Shown piece after piece: positions 18,867-27,234 of a DNA stretch of 64,000 nucleotides. Made by a program: the position numbers and the translations under genes. The notes beneath the pieces are model-generated. The model was given only the letters and a program-made list of their open reading frames with translations, was not told the origin of the DNA and did no database searches. The stretch covers positions 418,028-482,027 of the forward strand of contig NZ_CP059225.1 of the NCBI RefSeq assembly GCF_014251655.1, written 5' to 3'. The number at the start of each line of letters is the position of its first letter. Within the stretch, counting starts at the first letter, position 1. This stretch comes from Blattabacterium cuenoti (GTDB lineage Bacteria; Bacteroidota; Bacteroidia; Flavobacteriales; Blattabacteriaceae).

Positions 18867-20576
18867 TTATTTTGCTATTTTTGATATTTTTCCATTTTTT
18901 AATACAATAAACAAATCAAAATCAGATATATAAGAAATATCATGAGTAATGATCATAATAGTGGTATTTCTCATTTCCTTTTTTATACAACAAATAATTT
19001 TTTTTCTAGTTTTTTGGTCTATAGCCGAAAAACTATCATCAAATACAAGTATTTTTGGATTTCTAATAAGTGCTCTAGCTATACATATTCTTTGTTTTTG
19101 TCCTCCAGATAAAGTAATTCCTCTTTCTCCTATAACTGTTTTATATCCATTCTTAAAACTCAGAATATCATCTTCTATCATTGCTTTTCTAGCAGCATCA
19201 TATACTTTATAGCATGGAGTTACTTTTTCTATACTTCCTAAAGCAATATTATTATAAATAGAGTCTGAAAAAAGAAAAGATTCTTGAGGAACATACCCTA
19301 TGTTATTTCTAAAATCATATAAATTATGATGTTTCAAAGATAAATTATCTACTAGTATTTCTCCTTTATATGGATCATATAAACGTGAAACTAATCTTCC
19401 TACTGTTGTTTTTCCGGATCCTGTTTCTCCTGTTAAAACCATAGTTTTTCCCTTTCTTAAAATAAAGGATATCTTTCTAATTATTAGTTTTTTATTTTTT
19501 AGTTTGTTATAATAAATAAAACTAACATTTTTAAATTGAACTGTTCCAATAATTTTTTTTTTTATTAAATTTTTATTAAAAATTTCAGGTTTTTCTTTTA
19601 AAAATTCGCTTATTCTAAATTGTGAAACTTTAGCTCTTTCCACAATGGATACGACCCATCCTAATATAATGAAAGGAAATATAAGTATATTAATATATGT
19701 AAGAAATTCAGCAATAGTTCCGATTTCTTTTATTTCTCCTTCAAAATATTTTTTCCCTCCAAAAAAAAGAATTAATAAATGACTAATTCCTATAAAAAAT
19801 AGGATAATAGAAGATAAAATTGTATCAATTTTTGCTAGTTCTATATTTTTTTTTTGATATTTTAATATAATTTTTTTATATTTTTTTTTAAAAAAGGATT
19901 CTGATACAAATGATTTAATGATATGAATTCCAGAAAAAGTTTCTTGAATAAAAGAACATATAAGAGATTGATAATTTTGAACTTTCTCACTATTTTTAGT
20001 AATATGAATACTAATATAATAAATAGAAATAAAAAGAATAGGTATAGGAATAATTACATAAAAAGTTAACATTTGATTAATTCGAAACATTTGTATAAAA
20101 ACCATAAAAAATAAAACTACAAGGTTAACAAAATACATAATTCCAGGACCTATGTACTGTCTTATAAAAGAAACATCTTCTGTTAGTCTATTCATTAAAT
20201 CTCCTGTTGAATTCTTTTTATAAAAAGACAAACTCAATTTTTGATAATGTAAAAAAATTTCATTTTTTATATCAAATTCTATCATTCTAGAAGTAGTAAT
20301 AATACATTGTCGCATATGATACTTGACGAATCCTCCTACAATAGGAACCATTAATATTATCCCGGTATAAATACAAATATTTTTTTTTAAAAAAAAAGAA
20401 TTTGATGTATTTGAAAAATTTATCAATAAATTTTTTATTGTGTCAATAGACTTTCCTATATAAGGAATAGGAAATAAAGTTAAAATATTTGAAATCAGAA
20501 TTAATAAGAACCCTATACAAAAACGTAATCTATATCTTTTACAATATTTTTTGCTAAAAGCAAATAACCCAACCAT
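18867..20576 (-). CDS. ABC transporter, fused permease and ATPase (MsbA-like)
   Basis: Half-size exporter of 569 residues: an N-terminal six-helix membrane domain (about 1-320) and a C-terminal nucleotide-binding domain. Walker A is GETGSGKTT, the signature is LSGGQKQRICIARAL, Walker B is ILVFDDSFSA, and the switch His is in IITHD. Bacteroidetes relatives are often annotated MsbA, the lipid A flippase, which suits an organism keeping kdsC and lptE. Multidrug export cannot be excluded. TATTTTTG (minus strand, 20592-20585) would start transcription almost at the ATG. Confidence 0.88.
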   Translation of the reverse strand: MVGLFAFSKKYCKRYRLRFCIGFLLILISNILTLFPIPYIGKSIDTIKNLLINFSNTSNSFFLKKNICIYTGIILMVPIVGGFVKYHMRQCIITTSRMIEFDIKNEIFLHYQKLSLSFYKKNSTGDLMNRLTEDVSFIRQYIGPGIMYFVNLVVLFFMVFIQMFRINQMLTFYVIIPIPILFISIYYISIHITKNSEKVQNYQSLICSFIQETFSGIHIIKSFVSESFFKKKYKKIILKYQKKNIELAKIDTILSSIILFFIGISHLLILFFGGKKYFEGEIKEIGTIAEFLTYINILIFPFIILGWVVSIVERAKVSQFRISEFLKEKPEIFNKNLIKKKIIGTVQFKNVSFIYYNKLKNKKLIIRKISFILRKGKTMVLTGETGSGKTTVGRLVSRLYDPYKGEILVDNLSLKHHNLYDFRNNIGYVPQESFLFSDSIYNNIALGSIEKVTPCYKVYDAARKAMIEDDILSFKNGYKTVIGERGITLSGGQKQRICIARALIRNPKILVFDDSFSAIDQKTRKKIICCIKKEMRNTTIMIITHDISYISDFDLFIVLKNGKISKIAK

Positions 20577-20629
20577 ATAACATACAAAAATACAAACTTT
20601 TTCAGTTTAATTTTTTATTTATATAATTG

Positions 20630-20650
20630 TTACAAAACCTTATTTTGTAA
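20630..20650. promoter_or_regulatory. Inverted repeat between the ABC exporter and nusB
   Basis: TTACAAAA (20630-20637) and TTTTGTAA (20643-20650) are perfect inverted copies around CCTTA. The site lies in the divergent intergenic region, 31 bases before the nusB ATG. It could be an operator or overlap a -7 element (TTATTTTG, 7/8). Confidence 0.35.
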
Positions 20651-20680
20651 TATAGTATAAATTAACATTATCAAAATAAA

Positions 20681-21619
20681 ATGTCCATAAGACGAAAGTT
20701 CAGGATAATAAGTTTACAATTTTTGTATGCTCAACATTTATCCAAAATGGATTCTAATCAAGTAGAAAAAAATATGCTTCAAAGCATTGAAGAATTACAT
20801 AATTTATATATTAGTCTTCTTTGTCTGATTTTAAAAATACGTGAAAGTATTCTAACAAATAACGGAAATAATAAAAATTTTATACAAAAAAAATTCGCAT
20901 GTAATTCCGTTATAAAAATATTATCCAATAATGAATACTTGATACAAGAATATTATTCTTCAGAAAAAAAAGAAAAAATATTATGGAAAAAACAGGATGA
21001 ATATTTTTTTGTATTACTACAAGACTTACTACAAGTAATGTATACATCTCATCTATGTAAAAAATATTTTGACCATCCATCTTCTTCTTTTGAAGAAGAA
21101 AAAAAATTTATTATAAAATACTATAAAAATTTTATTATTCCCAATAAAAAATTAATAGGATATGCAGAAGATCTATATATAAATGGACAAGAAAACTTAT
21201 GTATAGCTCACTCCATGGTTTGTAAAACTTTACAATTTATCAAACATTCCACTCCATCTAATTTTAGATTATACAATATTTACAAAAACAATGAAAATAT
21301 CAAATTTATTATTGATTTGTATAGAAATACAATTTTTCACAAAAAAGAATTTAATGACTTGATTAGTACTATATCCAATAATTGGGATATAAAAAGAATA
21401 TCAGTTATAGATCTAATCATCTTGCAAATGTCTATTTGTGAGTTTTTGTATTTTCCTAATATTCCTCCAAAAGCTACCATGAATGAATATATAGAAATTA
21501 CAAAAATATTTTGTACGGAAAAAAGTAAAATTTTTATTAATGGAATATTAGATCAAATCTTTAAACTTTTACATAAAAAAAATAAAATATTTAAAGAAGG
21601 AAAGGGACTTACAAAATGA
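20681..21619 (+). CDS. nusB: Transcription antitermination factor NusB
   Basis: RNA-binding factor of the rRNA antitermination complex. The 312 residues are the long Bacteroidetes form. The N-terminus RRKFRIISLQFLYAQ resembles the NusB RNA-binding helix. The C-terminal NusB fold (about 195-305) has NWDIKRISVIDLIILQMSICEF-like helices and the ending YIEITKIFCTEKSKIFINGILD. The stop overlaps the yajC start as ATGA. Confidence 0.9.
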   Translation: MSIRRKFRIISLQFLYAQHLSKMDSNQVEKNMLQSIEELHNLYISLLCLILKIRESILTNNGNNKNFIQKKFACNSVIKILSNNEYLIQEYYSSEKKEKILWKKQDEYFFVLLQDLLQVMYTSHLCKKYFDHPSSSFEEEKKFIIKYYKNFIIPNKKLIGYAEDLYINGQENLCIAHSMVCKTLQFIKHSTPSNFRLYNIYKNNENIKFIIDLYRNTIFHKKEFNDLISTISNNWDIKRISVIDLIILQMSICEFLYFPNIPPKATMNEYIEITKIFCTEKSKIFINGILDQIFKLLHKKNKIFKEGKGLTK

Positions 21620-21960
21620 ATTTATTATCTTATTATTTAATAAAATATTATTGTATGTTTTTACAACAAAATTCCATTGCAAATACTATTTGCATGTTTG
21701 CATTAATTTTCATAATATTCTATTTTTTTATGATACGACCTCAAATAAAAAAACAGAAAACAGAAAAAAAATTCCAAGAAAACTTGAAAAAAGGAAATTA
21801 TATAGTAACAAATTCAGGAATACACGGAAAAATTATAGATATAACAGATACTTTTTGTGTATTAGAAACAATTACAGGAAAAATAAAACTTGAAAAAAAT
21901 ACAGTTTCTAAAGAGTTAACTCAATTAAGATATAATAAAAATCATGAAGAAAAAAAATGA
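21616..21960 (+). CDS. yajC: Preprotein translocase subunit YajC
   Basis: Small membrane protein associated with SecDF. A single membrane helix (about 24-40) ends in FFMIRPQIKKQK, the YajC signature. The polar domain KKGNYIVTNSGIHGKIIDI is typical. Overlapped at both ends by ATGA junctions with nusB and coaE, so the three genes are tightly coupled. A downstream ATG at 21655 is possible, but the coupled ATG at 21616 is preferred. Confidence 0.92.
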   Translation: MNLLSYYLIKYYCMFLQQNSIANTICMFALIFIIFYFFMIRPQIKKQKTEKKFQENLKKGNYIVTNSGIHGKIIDITDTFCVLETITGKIKLEKNTVSKELTQLRYNKNHEEKK

Positions 21961-22580
21961 AATTTATGTTGATAGGAATTACAGGAAAAATGGGATCAGG
22001 AAAAAGTTTATTTTCTTCTTTTTTTGAAAAAAAAGGAATACCCGTTTATTATTCGGATAAAAGAGGAAAAATATTAATGAACCAAAAAAGAGTTATAAAA
22101 GAAAATATTATAAAATATTTTGGAAGAAATTCTTATAATAAAAAAGAAAAAATTAATAAATCTTATTTATCTGAAATAGTTTTTAAAAATCCTATTGCAT
22201 TAAGATTATTAGGTTCTATTGTTCATCCATGTATTTCAATAGATTTTAGAAACTGGATTTCTTCTATATATAAAAAAAAAACTCTATATGTAATCAAAGA
22301 ATCTGCTCTTTTATTTGAAAGTGGAAGTTATAAAAAATGTGATTTAGTTATAACTATAACATCTCCAATGGAAAAAATGATTGAAAGAATAATAAAAAGA
22401 GATAATTTAAATAAAAATCAAATTATCAATCGTTTGAAAAATCAAATGTCTAATCAAAAAAGAAAGAAAAAATCTAATATTATCATTAAAAACCATTTTT
22501 CTAAAGCTTATCTTCAAAAAGAAGCCGATAGAATGCACAAATTATTCAAAAACTTATTTCATTATGGGAAAAGGAGATAA
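21957..22580 (+). CDS. coaE: Dephospho-CoA kinase
   Basis: Last step of coenzyme A synthesis. P-loop TGKMGSGKS (9-17), a later LLFESG motif (YVIKESALLFESG), and SPMEKMIERIIKRD in the lid region. The 207 residues are normal. It follows yajC with an ATGA overlap. Its last 17 bases contain the start of the thx gene. Confidence 0.92.
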   Translation: MKFMLIGITGKMGSGKSLFSSFFEKKGIPVYYSDKRGKILMNQKRVIKENIIKYFGRNSYNKKEKINKSYLSEIVFKNPIALRLLGSIVHPCISIDFRNWISSIYKKKTLYVIKESALLFESGSYKKCDLVITITSPMEKMIERIIKRDNLNKNQIINRLKNQMSNQKRKKKSNIIIKNHFSKAYLQKEADRMHKLFKNLFHYGKRR

Positions 22581-22680
22581 AAAAACAAGAAGAGGAAAAA
22601 TAAGAAATAAAACTTATGGGAATCTTCGACCAAATTCAAAAAATGTTAGAAGAAAGAAAAAAAAAACTAATTCAAGTTAG
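22564..22680 (+). CDS. thx: 30S ribosomal protein Thx
   Basis: A 38-residue, strongly basic peptide beginning MGKGDKKTRRGKI and continuing NKTYGNLRP, the signature of the small ribosomal protein bTHX, which sits at the head of the 30S subunit in Thermus and Bacteroidetes. The C-terminus is an extra Lys/Arg-rich tail. It overlaps the coaE 3' end in another frame. Its stop overlaps the convergent peptidase stop by four bases. Confidence 0.88.
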   Translation: MGKGDKKTRRGKIRNKTYGNLRPNSKNVRRKKKKTNSS

Positions 22681-23378
22681 TGATCTTCTTTTTCCGTTGT
22701 TGTAAACATAGATAAAAAATATAATAGTTGTGCTAAACTTCCTAAAGCAGAAACAACATAAGTCATAGCCGCCCAATTAAGGGATTCTTTTGCTTTTTGG
22801 TATTCTTGATAATTAACTATATTTTTATTTTTCATCCAATTTAAAGCTCTATTACTGGCGTTAAATTCTATTGGTAATGTTATAAAAGAAAAACATACAA
22901 CTAAGAAGAAGGAACCAATTCCTAATTGAAGGATAAAAGAGTTATTACCTCCTGAATTATAAAAAAGGGTTAATCCAGATATTATAGCTAGATTAATAAA
23001 TATGGAACTAAAGTTTAAAATAGAAATTAAATGATTACGAAATTTTAATAAATTGTAACCTAATTTATGTTGCAAAGCATGGCCACATTCATGAGAAGCA
23101 ACGGCTATAGCAGCTGTACTACTTTCGTAATAAACTTTTTCGCTTAAATTTATTGTTTTGTTCAAAGGATTATAATGATCCATTAAGTCTCCTTCTGTAT
23201 AAAGTACTTTAACATCATAAATTCCATGATCTATTAACATTTTTTCAGCTATTTCTTTTCCACTCATATTAGTAGAATGTAAGCGAAGTTTAGAATAAGT
23301 TATAAATTTATTTTTTAAAATTGTATTTACAATAATACTCACTAAAAAAGTGATTCCTATAATCAGATAATAAGTCAT
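22677..23378 (-). CDS. Membrane zinc metallopeptidase, YugP-like
   Basis: A 233-residue integral membrane protein of the Zn-dependent neutral peptidase family (YugP). The catalytic HExxH is ASHECGHALQH (H96, E97, H100). Membrane segments lie at about 3-20, 122-142, 150-172 and 205-225. The substrate is unknown in this family. Widespread in Bacteroidetes. It stands alone between the convergent thx gene and the divergent ndh. Confidence 0.85.
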   Translation of the reverse strand: MTYYLIIGITFLVSIIVNTILKNKFITYSKLRLHSTNMSGKEIAEKMLIDHGIYDVKVLYTEGDLMDHYNPLNKTINLSEKVYYESSTAAIAVASHECGHALQHKLGYNLLKFRNHLISILNFSSIFINLAIISGLTLFYNSGGNNSFILQLGIGSFFLVVCFSFITLPIEFNASNRALNWMKNKNIVNYQEYQKAKESLNWAAMTYVVSALGSLAQLLYFLSMFTTTEKEDH

Positions 23379-23438
23379 AAAATCTTTTTTTTAAACAAAA
23401 TTATTTTCAATTAAAAATATATATAAATTAGCTTATGT

Positions 23439-23452
23439 GTCAAATTTTTGAC
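23439..23452. repeat. Short palindrome at the ndh translation start
   Basis: GTCAAA-TT-TTTGAC (23439-23452) ends one base before the ndh ATG at 23454, covering the ribosome-binding position. It could be a weak operator or RNA hairpin. Confidence 0.3.
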
Positions 23453-23453
23453 T

Positions 23454-24746
23454 ATGAATATTCCAACAGTAAATAATCTAAAAAGAGTCGTTATTATTGG
23501 AGCTGGATTTTCTGGGTTACAAGTAGCCAAAAAACTGAGAAAGGACAAATTTCAAGTTGTACTTGTAGATAAAAATAATTATCATACTTTTCAACCTTTA
23601 TTATATCAGGTAGCTACAGCGGGATTAGAACCAGATTCTATAGCTCATTCTATTAGAAATATTATTAAAAAAACAAAAAACTTTTTTTTCAGATTAGCAA
23701 ACGTTCATTATATCAATACAGAAAAACAAAAAATATATACAAATGTAGGTTATTTATCTTATGACCATTTAATTGTAGCTACTGGATCAATTACTAATTA
23801 TTTTGGGAACAAGAATATTGAATATTTCTCATTTCCAATGAAATCTATTCCAGAAGCTTTAAATATTAGAAGTCTTATTTTACAAGATTTTGAATCGGCT
23901 TTACTAAAGAAAGATGACCAAGAAAGAAAAAGACTTATGACTTTTGTAATTGTGGGAGGAGGCCCTACTGGGGTCGAATTGGCTGGAGCTTTAGCTGAAA
24001 TGAAAAAATATGTATTACCTCATGATTATCCAGATTTAGATATACAATTAATGAATATTCATTTACTACAAGCTACTTCTAGGTTATTAGATGGAATGTC
24101 TAAAAAATCATCAGAACAAGCTTATAAAAATTTGAAAGAATTAGGAGTTAATATTTGGTTAAATTGTTTAGTTAAAGATTATGATGGTCAAATCGTTTTT
24201 ATGGAAAAAAATAAAAAAATAGAATCTGATAATGTAATATGGGCTGCTGGAGTGAAAGGAGCTTTAATTAAAGGGTTTTTAAAAGAAGATATAGAACACC
24301 ATAGAATTTTAGTAGATAATTATCTTAGAGCTATTAGATACAAAAATATTTTTGCAATTGGAGACGTTGCTTATATGAATTCTTATCCTAGTGGACCCCC
24401 TATGACTGCACCACCTGCTATACAACAAGGTAATTATTTAGCAAAAAATTTTAATCTTTTTTCATCAAAAAAAAATATAATAAAACCTTTTGTCTATAAA
24501 AATATAGGTTCTATGGCTACTATTGGTAGAAATAAAGCTGTATGTGATTTTACTTTTTTTAAATTAAAAGGTTTTTTAGCATGGATAGTTTGGATGGTTG
24601 TTCATTTAGTAAGCTTAGTAGGTTTTAGAAATAGAGTAATAGCTTTAACAAACTGGATTATTCAATACTTTCATTATAATAAAAGTGTACGTTTAATTAT
24701 AAGACCTTTTCATAGAAAAAAAAAAAATTATTTAAAAAAGAGTTGA
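23454..24746 (+). CDS. ndh: Type II NADH dehydrogenase (NDH-2)
   Basis: Single-subunit, non-proton-pumping NADH:quinone oxidoreductase. FAD-binding GAGFSGLQVA near the N-terminus, NYHTFQPLLYQVATAGLEP (quinone and FAD contacts), the second Rossmann GGGPTGVELAG (about 168-178), AIGDVAYM, and QQGNYLAKN. The C-terminal amphipathic membrane anchor is around FLAWIVWMVVHLVSL. The frame runs back to a TTG at 23448, but ATG 23454 is preferred (430 residues). It would pass electrons to menaquinone, whose synthesis gene menF is next door. Confidence 0.93.
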   Translation: MNIPTVNNLKRVVIIGAGFSGLQVAKKLRKDKFQVVLVDKNNYHTFQPLLYQVATAGLEPDSIAHSIRNIIKKTKNFFFRLANVHYINTEKQKIYTNVGYLSYDHLIVATGSITNYFGNKNIEYFSFPMKSIPEALNIRSLILQDFESALLKKDDQERKRLMTFVIVGGGPTGVELAGALAEMKKYVLPHDYPDLDIQLMNIHLLQATSRLLDGMSKKSSEQAYKNLKELGVNIWLNCLVKDYDGQIVFMEKNKKIESDNVIWAAGVKGALIKGFLKEDIEHHRILVDNYLRAIRYKNIFAIGDVAYMNSYPSGPPMTAPPAIQQGNYLAKNFNLFSSKKNIIKPFVYKNIGSMATIGRNKAVCDFTFFKLKGFLAWIVWMVVHLVSLVGFRNRVIALTNWIIQYFHYNKSVRLIIRPFHRKKKNYLKKS

Positions 24747-25774
24747 GACAAAATATTTTTTATTTTATTTTCTGTTTCTACATATTCTTGATTTATATTA
24801 CTATTTATAGTGATTCCACTTCCAGCATATAAAGTTATTTCGTTTTCTTTAACTTTTGCACATCTTAAATTAAGATATAATTCCATATTTTTTTCATTTA
24901 CAGTTCCAAGATATCCTGCATAAAATTTTCTTTCATACCCTTCGTTTTTATTTATAAAACTTAAAGATTCTTTTTTTGGAAATCCACATATAGAAGGAGT
25001 AGGATGCATATAATTTAATAATTCATAATAGTTAGGTTTTTCAAAAAAAGAAAAAAAAATTGGAGTTTCTAAATGTGTTAAATGACCTACTCGTATAATT
25101 TTAGTTTTTTCTAAATAAATATGGCCTTTATAAGATTGTAATAATAATTGGGATATGTATTTTACTACGATTTGATGCTCTTTTATTTCTTTTTTAGTCC
25201 ATTGATGATTTCCCCAAATCGTTCCTGCTAAAACTGATGTTTTAAATTTTTTTTTATGACATTTCATTAATAATTCTGGAGATGATCCTATCCAAAATCC
25301 ATGATCTACGTTATACCAAAGACTAATGAAAGTATTAGGATAAGAACATACTAATTTTTGAAAGGTTTTTTTTAAATCAATAATATGAAAAGAAATTTTT
25401 ATAGATCTAGATAATACTACTTTTTGAAAAAAACCTTGTTTTATATTTTCAATTGCTTTTTTAATTATATTTTTATATGCAGAAGATAAAATTAAAAGGG
25501 AAGAATTTCTTTCATAATAAGAAGAAGAATAGTCATTATATCTATTTTCTAATTTTTGTATATCTACAAAATAGATATGTTTTGGTTTTATTTTTATTGT
25601 GTAATTATGATCAAAATCTTGAATTAAAAAAAATTCTTTTCCATTATTTGGATAATGAGAATAAAAAAAAATTTTTTTTTCATAAGGTTTTCTAAAAATG
25701 ACAAAATTATTACGTATCCAATAATTTTTTATAATTTTTTTATATAACGAAAAAATACTGATTTTCTTTATCAT
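24728..25774 (-). CDS. menF: Isochorismate synthase
   Basis: Converts chorismate to isochorismate, the first step of menaquinone synthesis. The 348-residue protein has the chorismate-binding domain in its C-terminal two thirds: QKVVLSRSIKI, GSSPELL, SVLAGTIWGN (the residue after LAGT marks the family), HPTPSICGFPK, and EGYERKFYAGYLG with LNLRCAKV and YAGSGIT. The N-terminal part is short and diverged. Chorismate comes from AroC, encoded at 31389. The adjacent hotdog thioesterase is likely in the same transcript. PabB/TrpE-like activity is less likely because of the HPTPxxCG motif. Confidence 0.88.
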   Translation of the reverse strand: MIKKISIFSLYKKIIKNYWIRNNFVIFRKPYEKKIFFYSHYPNNGKEFFLIQDFDHNYTIKIKPKHIYFVDIQKLENRYNDYSSSYYERNSSLLILSSAYKNIIKKAIENIKQGFFQKVVLSRSIKISFHIIDLKKTFQKLVCSYPNTFISLWYNVDHGFWIGSSPELLMKCHKKKFKTSVLAGTIWGNHQWTKKEIKEHQIVVKYISQLLLQSYKGHIYLEKTKIIRVGHLTHLETPIFFSFFEKPNYYELLNYMHPTPSICGFPKKESLSFINKNEGYERKFYAGYLGTVNEKNMELYLNLRCAKVKENEITLYAGSGITINSNINQEYVETENKIKNILSQLFFK

Positions 25775-25779
25775 AAAAA

Positions 25780-26217
25780 CTATTTTTTTTGTATTAACAT
25801 ATTCGTCATTTTACAAAAACTAATGATATTTCTTTTTTCATTATAAACGTTAATTTGAACAATATGTAAAGTTTTTCCTTTATGAACTATTCTAGCTTTA
25901 GAAAATAAAAATCCTTTTTTTATACTACGAATATGGTTTGCAGAAATTTCTATATTAAAAATATTCATATTATTATTTTTTTCTTTATTAATAATAAAAG
26001 ATATAGAACTTCCTACACTTTCAGATAATGTCATTATAGCTCCTCCATGAAGATAACCAAAAGGTTGTAGTATATTCTTATTGATAGGCATTTTTGCAAT
26101 TAATATATCTAATTTTGTAGATAGATAAATAAACCTGATATTCATAATACTTATCAGTGTATTTTTTGTTAAATTATTTAATTCATTTAAAAGATTATGA
26201 ATATTTTTTTTCATCAT
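25780..26217 (-). CDS. PaaI-family hotdog thioesterase, probable DHNA-CoA thioesterase
   Basis: A 145-residue hotdog-fold protein. The family signature FGYLHGGAIMTLSESVGS contains the conserved His-Gly-Gly and the catalytic acid on the following helix. Its position immediately upstream of menF suggests it hydrolyses 1,4-dihydroxy-2-naphthoyl-CoA in menaquinone synthesis, an arrangement common in Bacteroidetes. The substrate cannot be proved from the sequence. Confidence 0.82.
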   Translation of the reverse strand: MMKKNIHNLLNELNNLTKNTLISIMNIRFIYLSTKLDILIAKMPINKNILQPFGYLHGGAIMTLSESVGSSISFIINKEKNNNMNIFNIEISANHIRSIKKGFLFSKARIVHKGKTLHIVQINVYNEKRNIISFCKMTNMLIQKK

Positions 26218-26299
26218 GGAAAAATACCTACTATTAAAAAAGTATATATAACTAATTTACGATACTTTATTTTTATCAAAAAAAAACTAATATTTAGAT

Positions 26300-26821
26300 A
26301 TGGATAATGATTATTGTATTCCTTTAATAGGAAAAAAAAACAATATTGTTGGATTTGAAAAAAAATATAAAATACATGTAAAAGGTTTATTTCATAGGGC
26401 TGTATCTGTATTCATTTTTAATTTCAGAAATGATTTAATGTTGCAAAGAAGATCTTCAACAAAATATCATTCTTCTTTACTTTGGACCAATACATGTTGT
26501 AGTCATCCTAGAAAAAATGAATCGGTTTTAGAAGCGGCACATCGTTGTCTTATAGAAGAAATGGGTTTTGATTGTTTTTTAGAACTAAAATTTAGTTTTA
26601 CTTATCATGAATATTTCAATAATGGATTGATAGAAAACGAATTAGATCATGTTTTTTTAGGTTTTTACGATAAATATCCAACTATAAATTACAAAGAAGT
26701 TGAAAATTGGAAATGGATTCCTTTAAAAAAATTAATTAAAAACGTTCATATAAACCCAGATTCTTATACAATATGGCTAAAAATTATTCTTAAAAATTAT
26801 ATAAATCAACTATTAAAATAA
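26300..26821 (+). CDS. idi: Isopentenyl-diphosphate delta-isomerase, type 1
   Basis: Interconverts IPP and DMAPP for isoprenoids such as menaquinone side chains and for the i6A tRNA modification made by MiaA. Catalytic Cys in TNTCCSHP, Nudix-like metal site with EAAHRCLIEEMG, and second Glu region in ENELDHV. The 173 residues are normal in length. The stop overlaps the start of queD (TAATG-type junction at 26819-26823). Confidence 0.93.
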   Translation: MDNDYCIPLIGKKNNIVGFEKKYKIHVKGLFHRAVSVFIFNFRNDLMLQRRSSTKYHSSLLWTNTCCSHPRKNESVLEAAHRCLIEEMGFDCFLELKFSFTYHEYFNNGLIENELDHVFLGFYDKYPTINYKEVENWKWIPLKKLIKNVHINPDSYTIWLKIILKNYINQLLK

Positions 26822-27234
26822 TGAAAGCTACCATAAACAAAAAAGGTCATTTTAGTGCAGCCCACAGGCTTTATAACAATCATTGGGATTATCAAAAAAA
26901 TATAGAAATATTTGGAAAATGTGCTTATTTAAATTATCATGGACATAATTATGAATATATCACAAGTATAACCGGTGAAATAGATATAGAAACTGGTTTT
27001 GTTTTTAGTTTACAAAAATTAAAAAATATTCTTCATGAAGAAATAGAAGAACTTTTTGATCATAAAAATATTAATTTGGATATAAAAGAATTTTATTCTA
27101 TTAATCCAACTATGGAAAATATTGTGATTTTTATGTGGAATAAAATAAATCAAAGAATATCATCTTATTTAGACTTAAAAATAACTTTATACGAAACAAA
27201 AAATAACTTTGTTGAATATGACGGAAAATCATAA
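26821..27234 (+). CDS. queD: 6-carboxytetrahydropterin synthase / PTPS family
   Basis: Zinc enzyme of the 6-pyruvoyl-tetrahydropterin synthase family. Zn-binding His are in GHFSAAHRL (H10, H15) and HGHNYEY, the catalytic Cys is in FGKCAYLN, and FDHKNIN is conserved. In bacteria the family usually works in queuosine (preQ0) synthesis. A role in pterin or folate metabolism is possible, and no other queuosine gene is in view. Overlaps gcvT by 17 bases. Confidence 0.85.
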   Translation: MKATINKKGHFSAAHRLYNNHWDYQKNIEIFGKCAYLNYHGHNYEYITSITGEIDIETGFVFSLQKLKNILHEEIEELFDHKNINLDIKEFYSINPTMENIVIFMWNKINQRISSYLDLKITLYETKNNFVEYDGKS

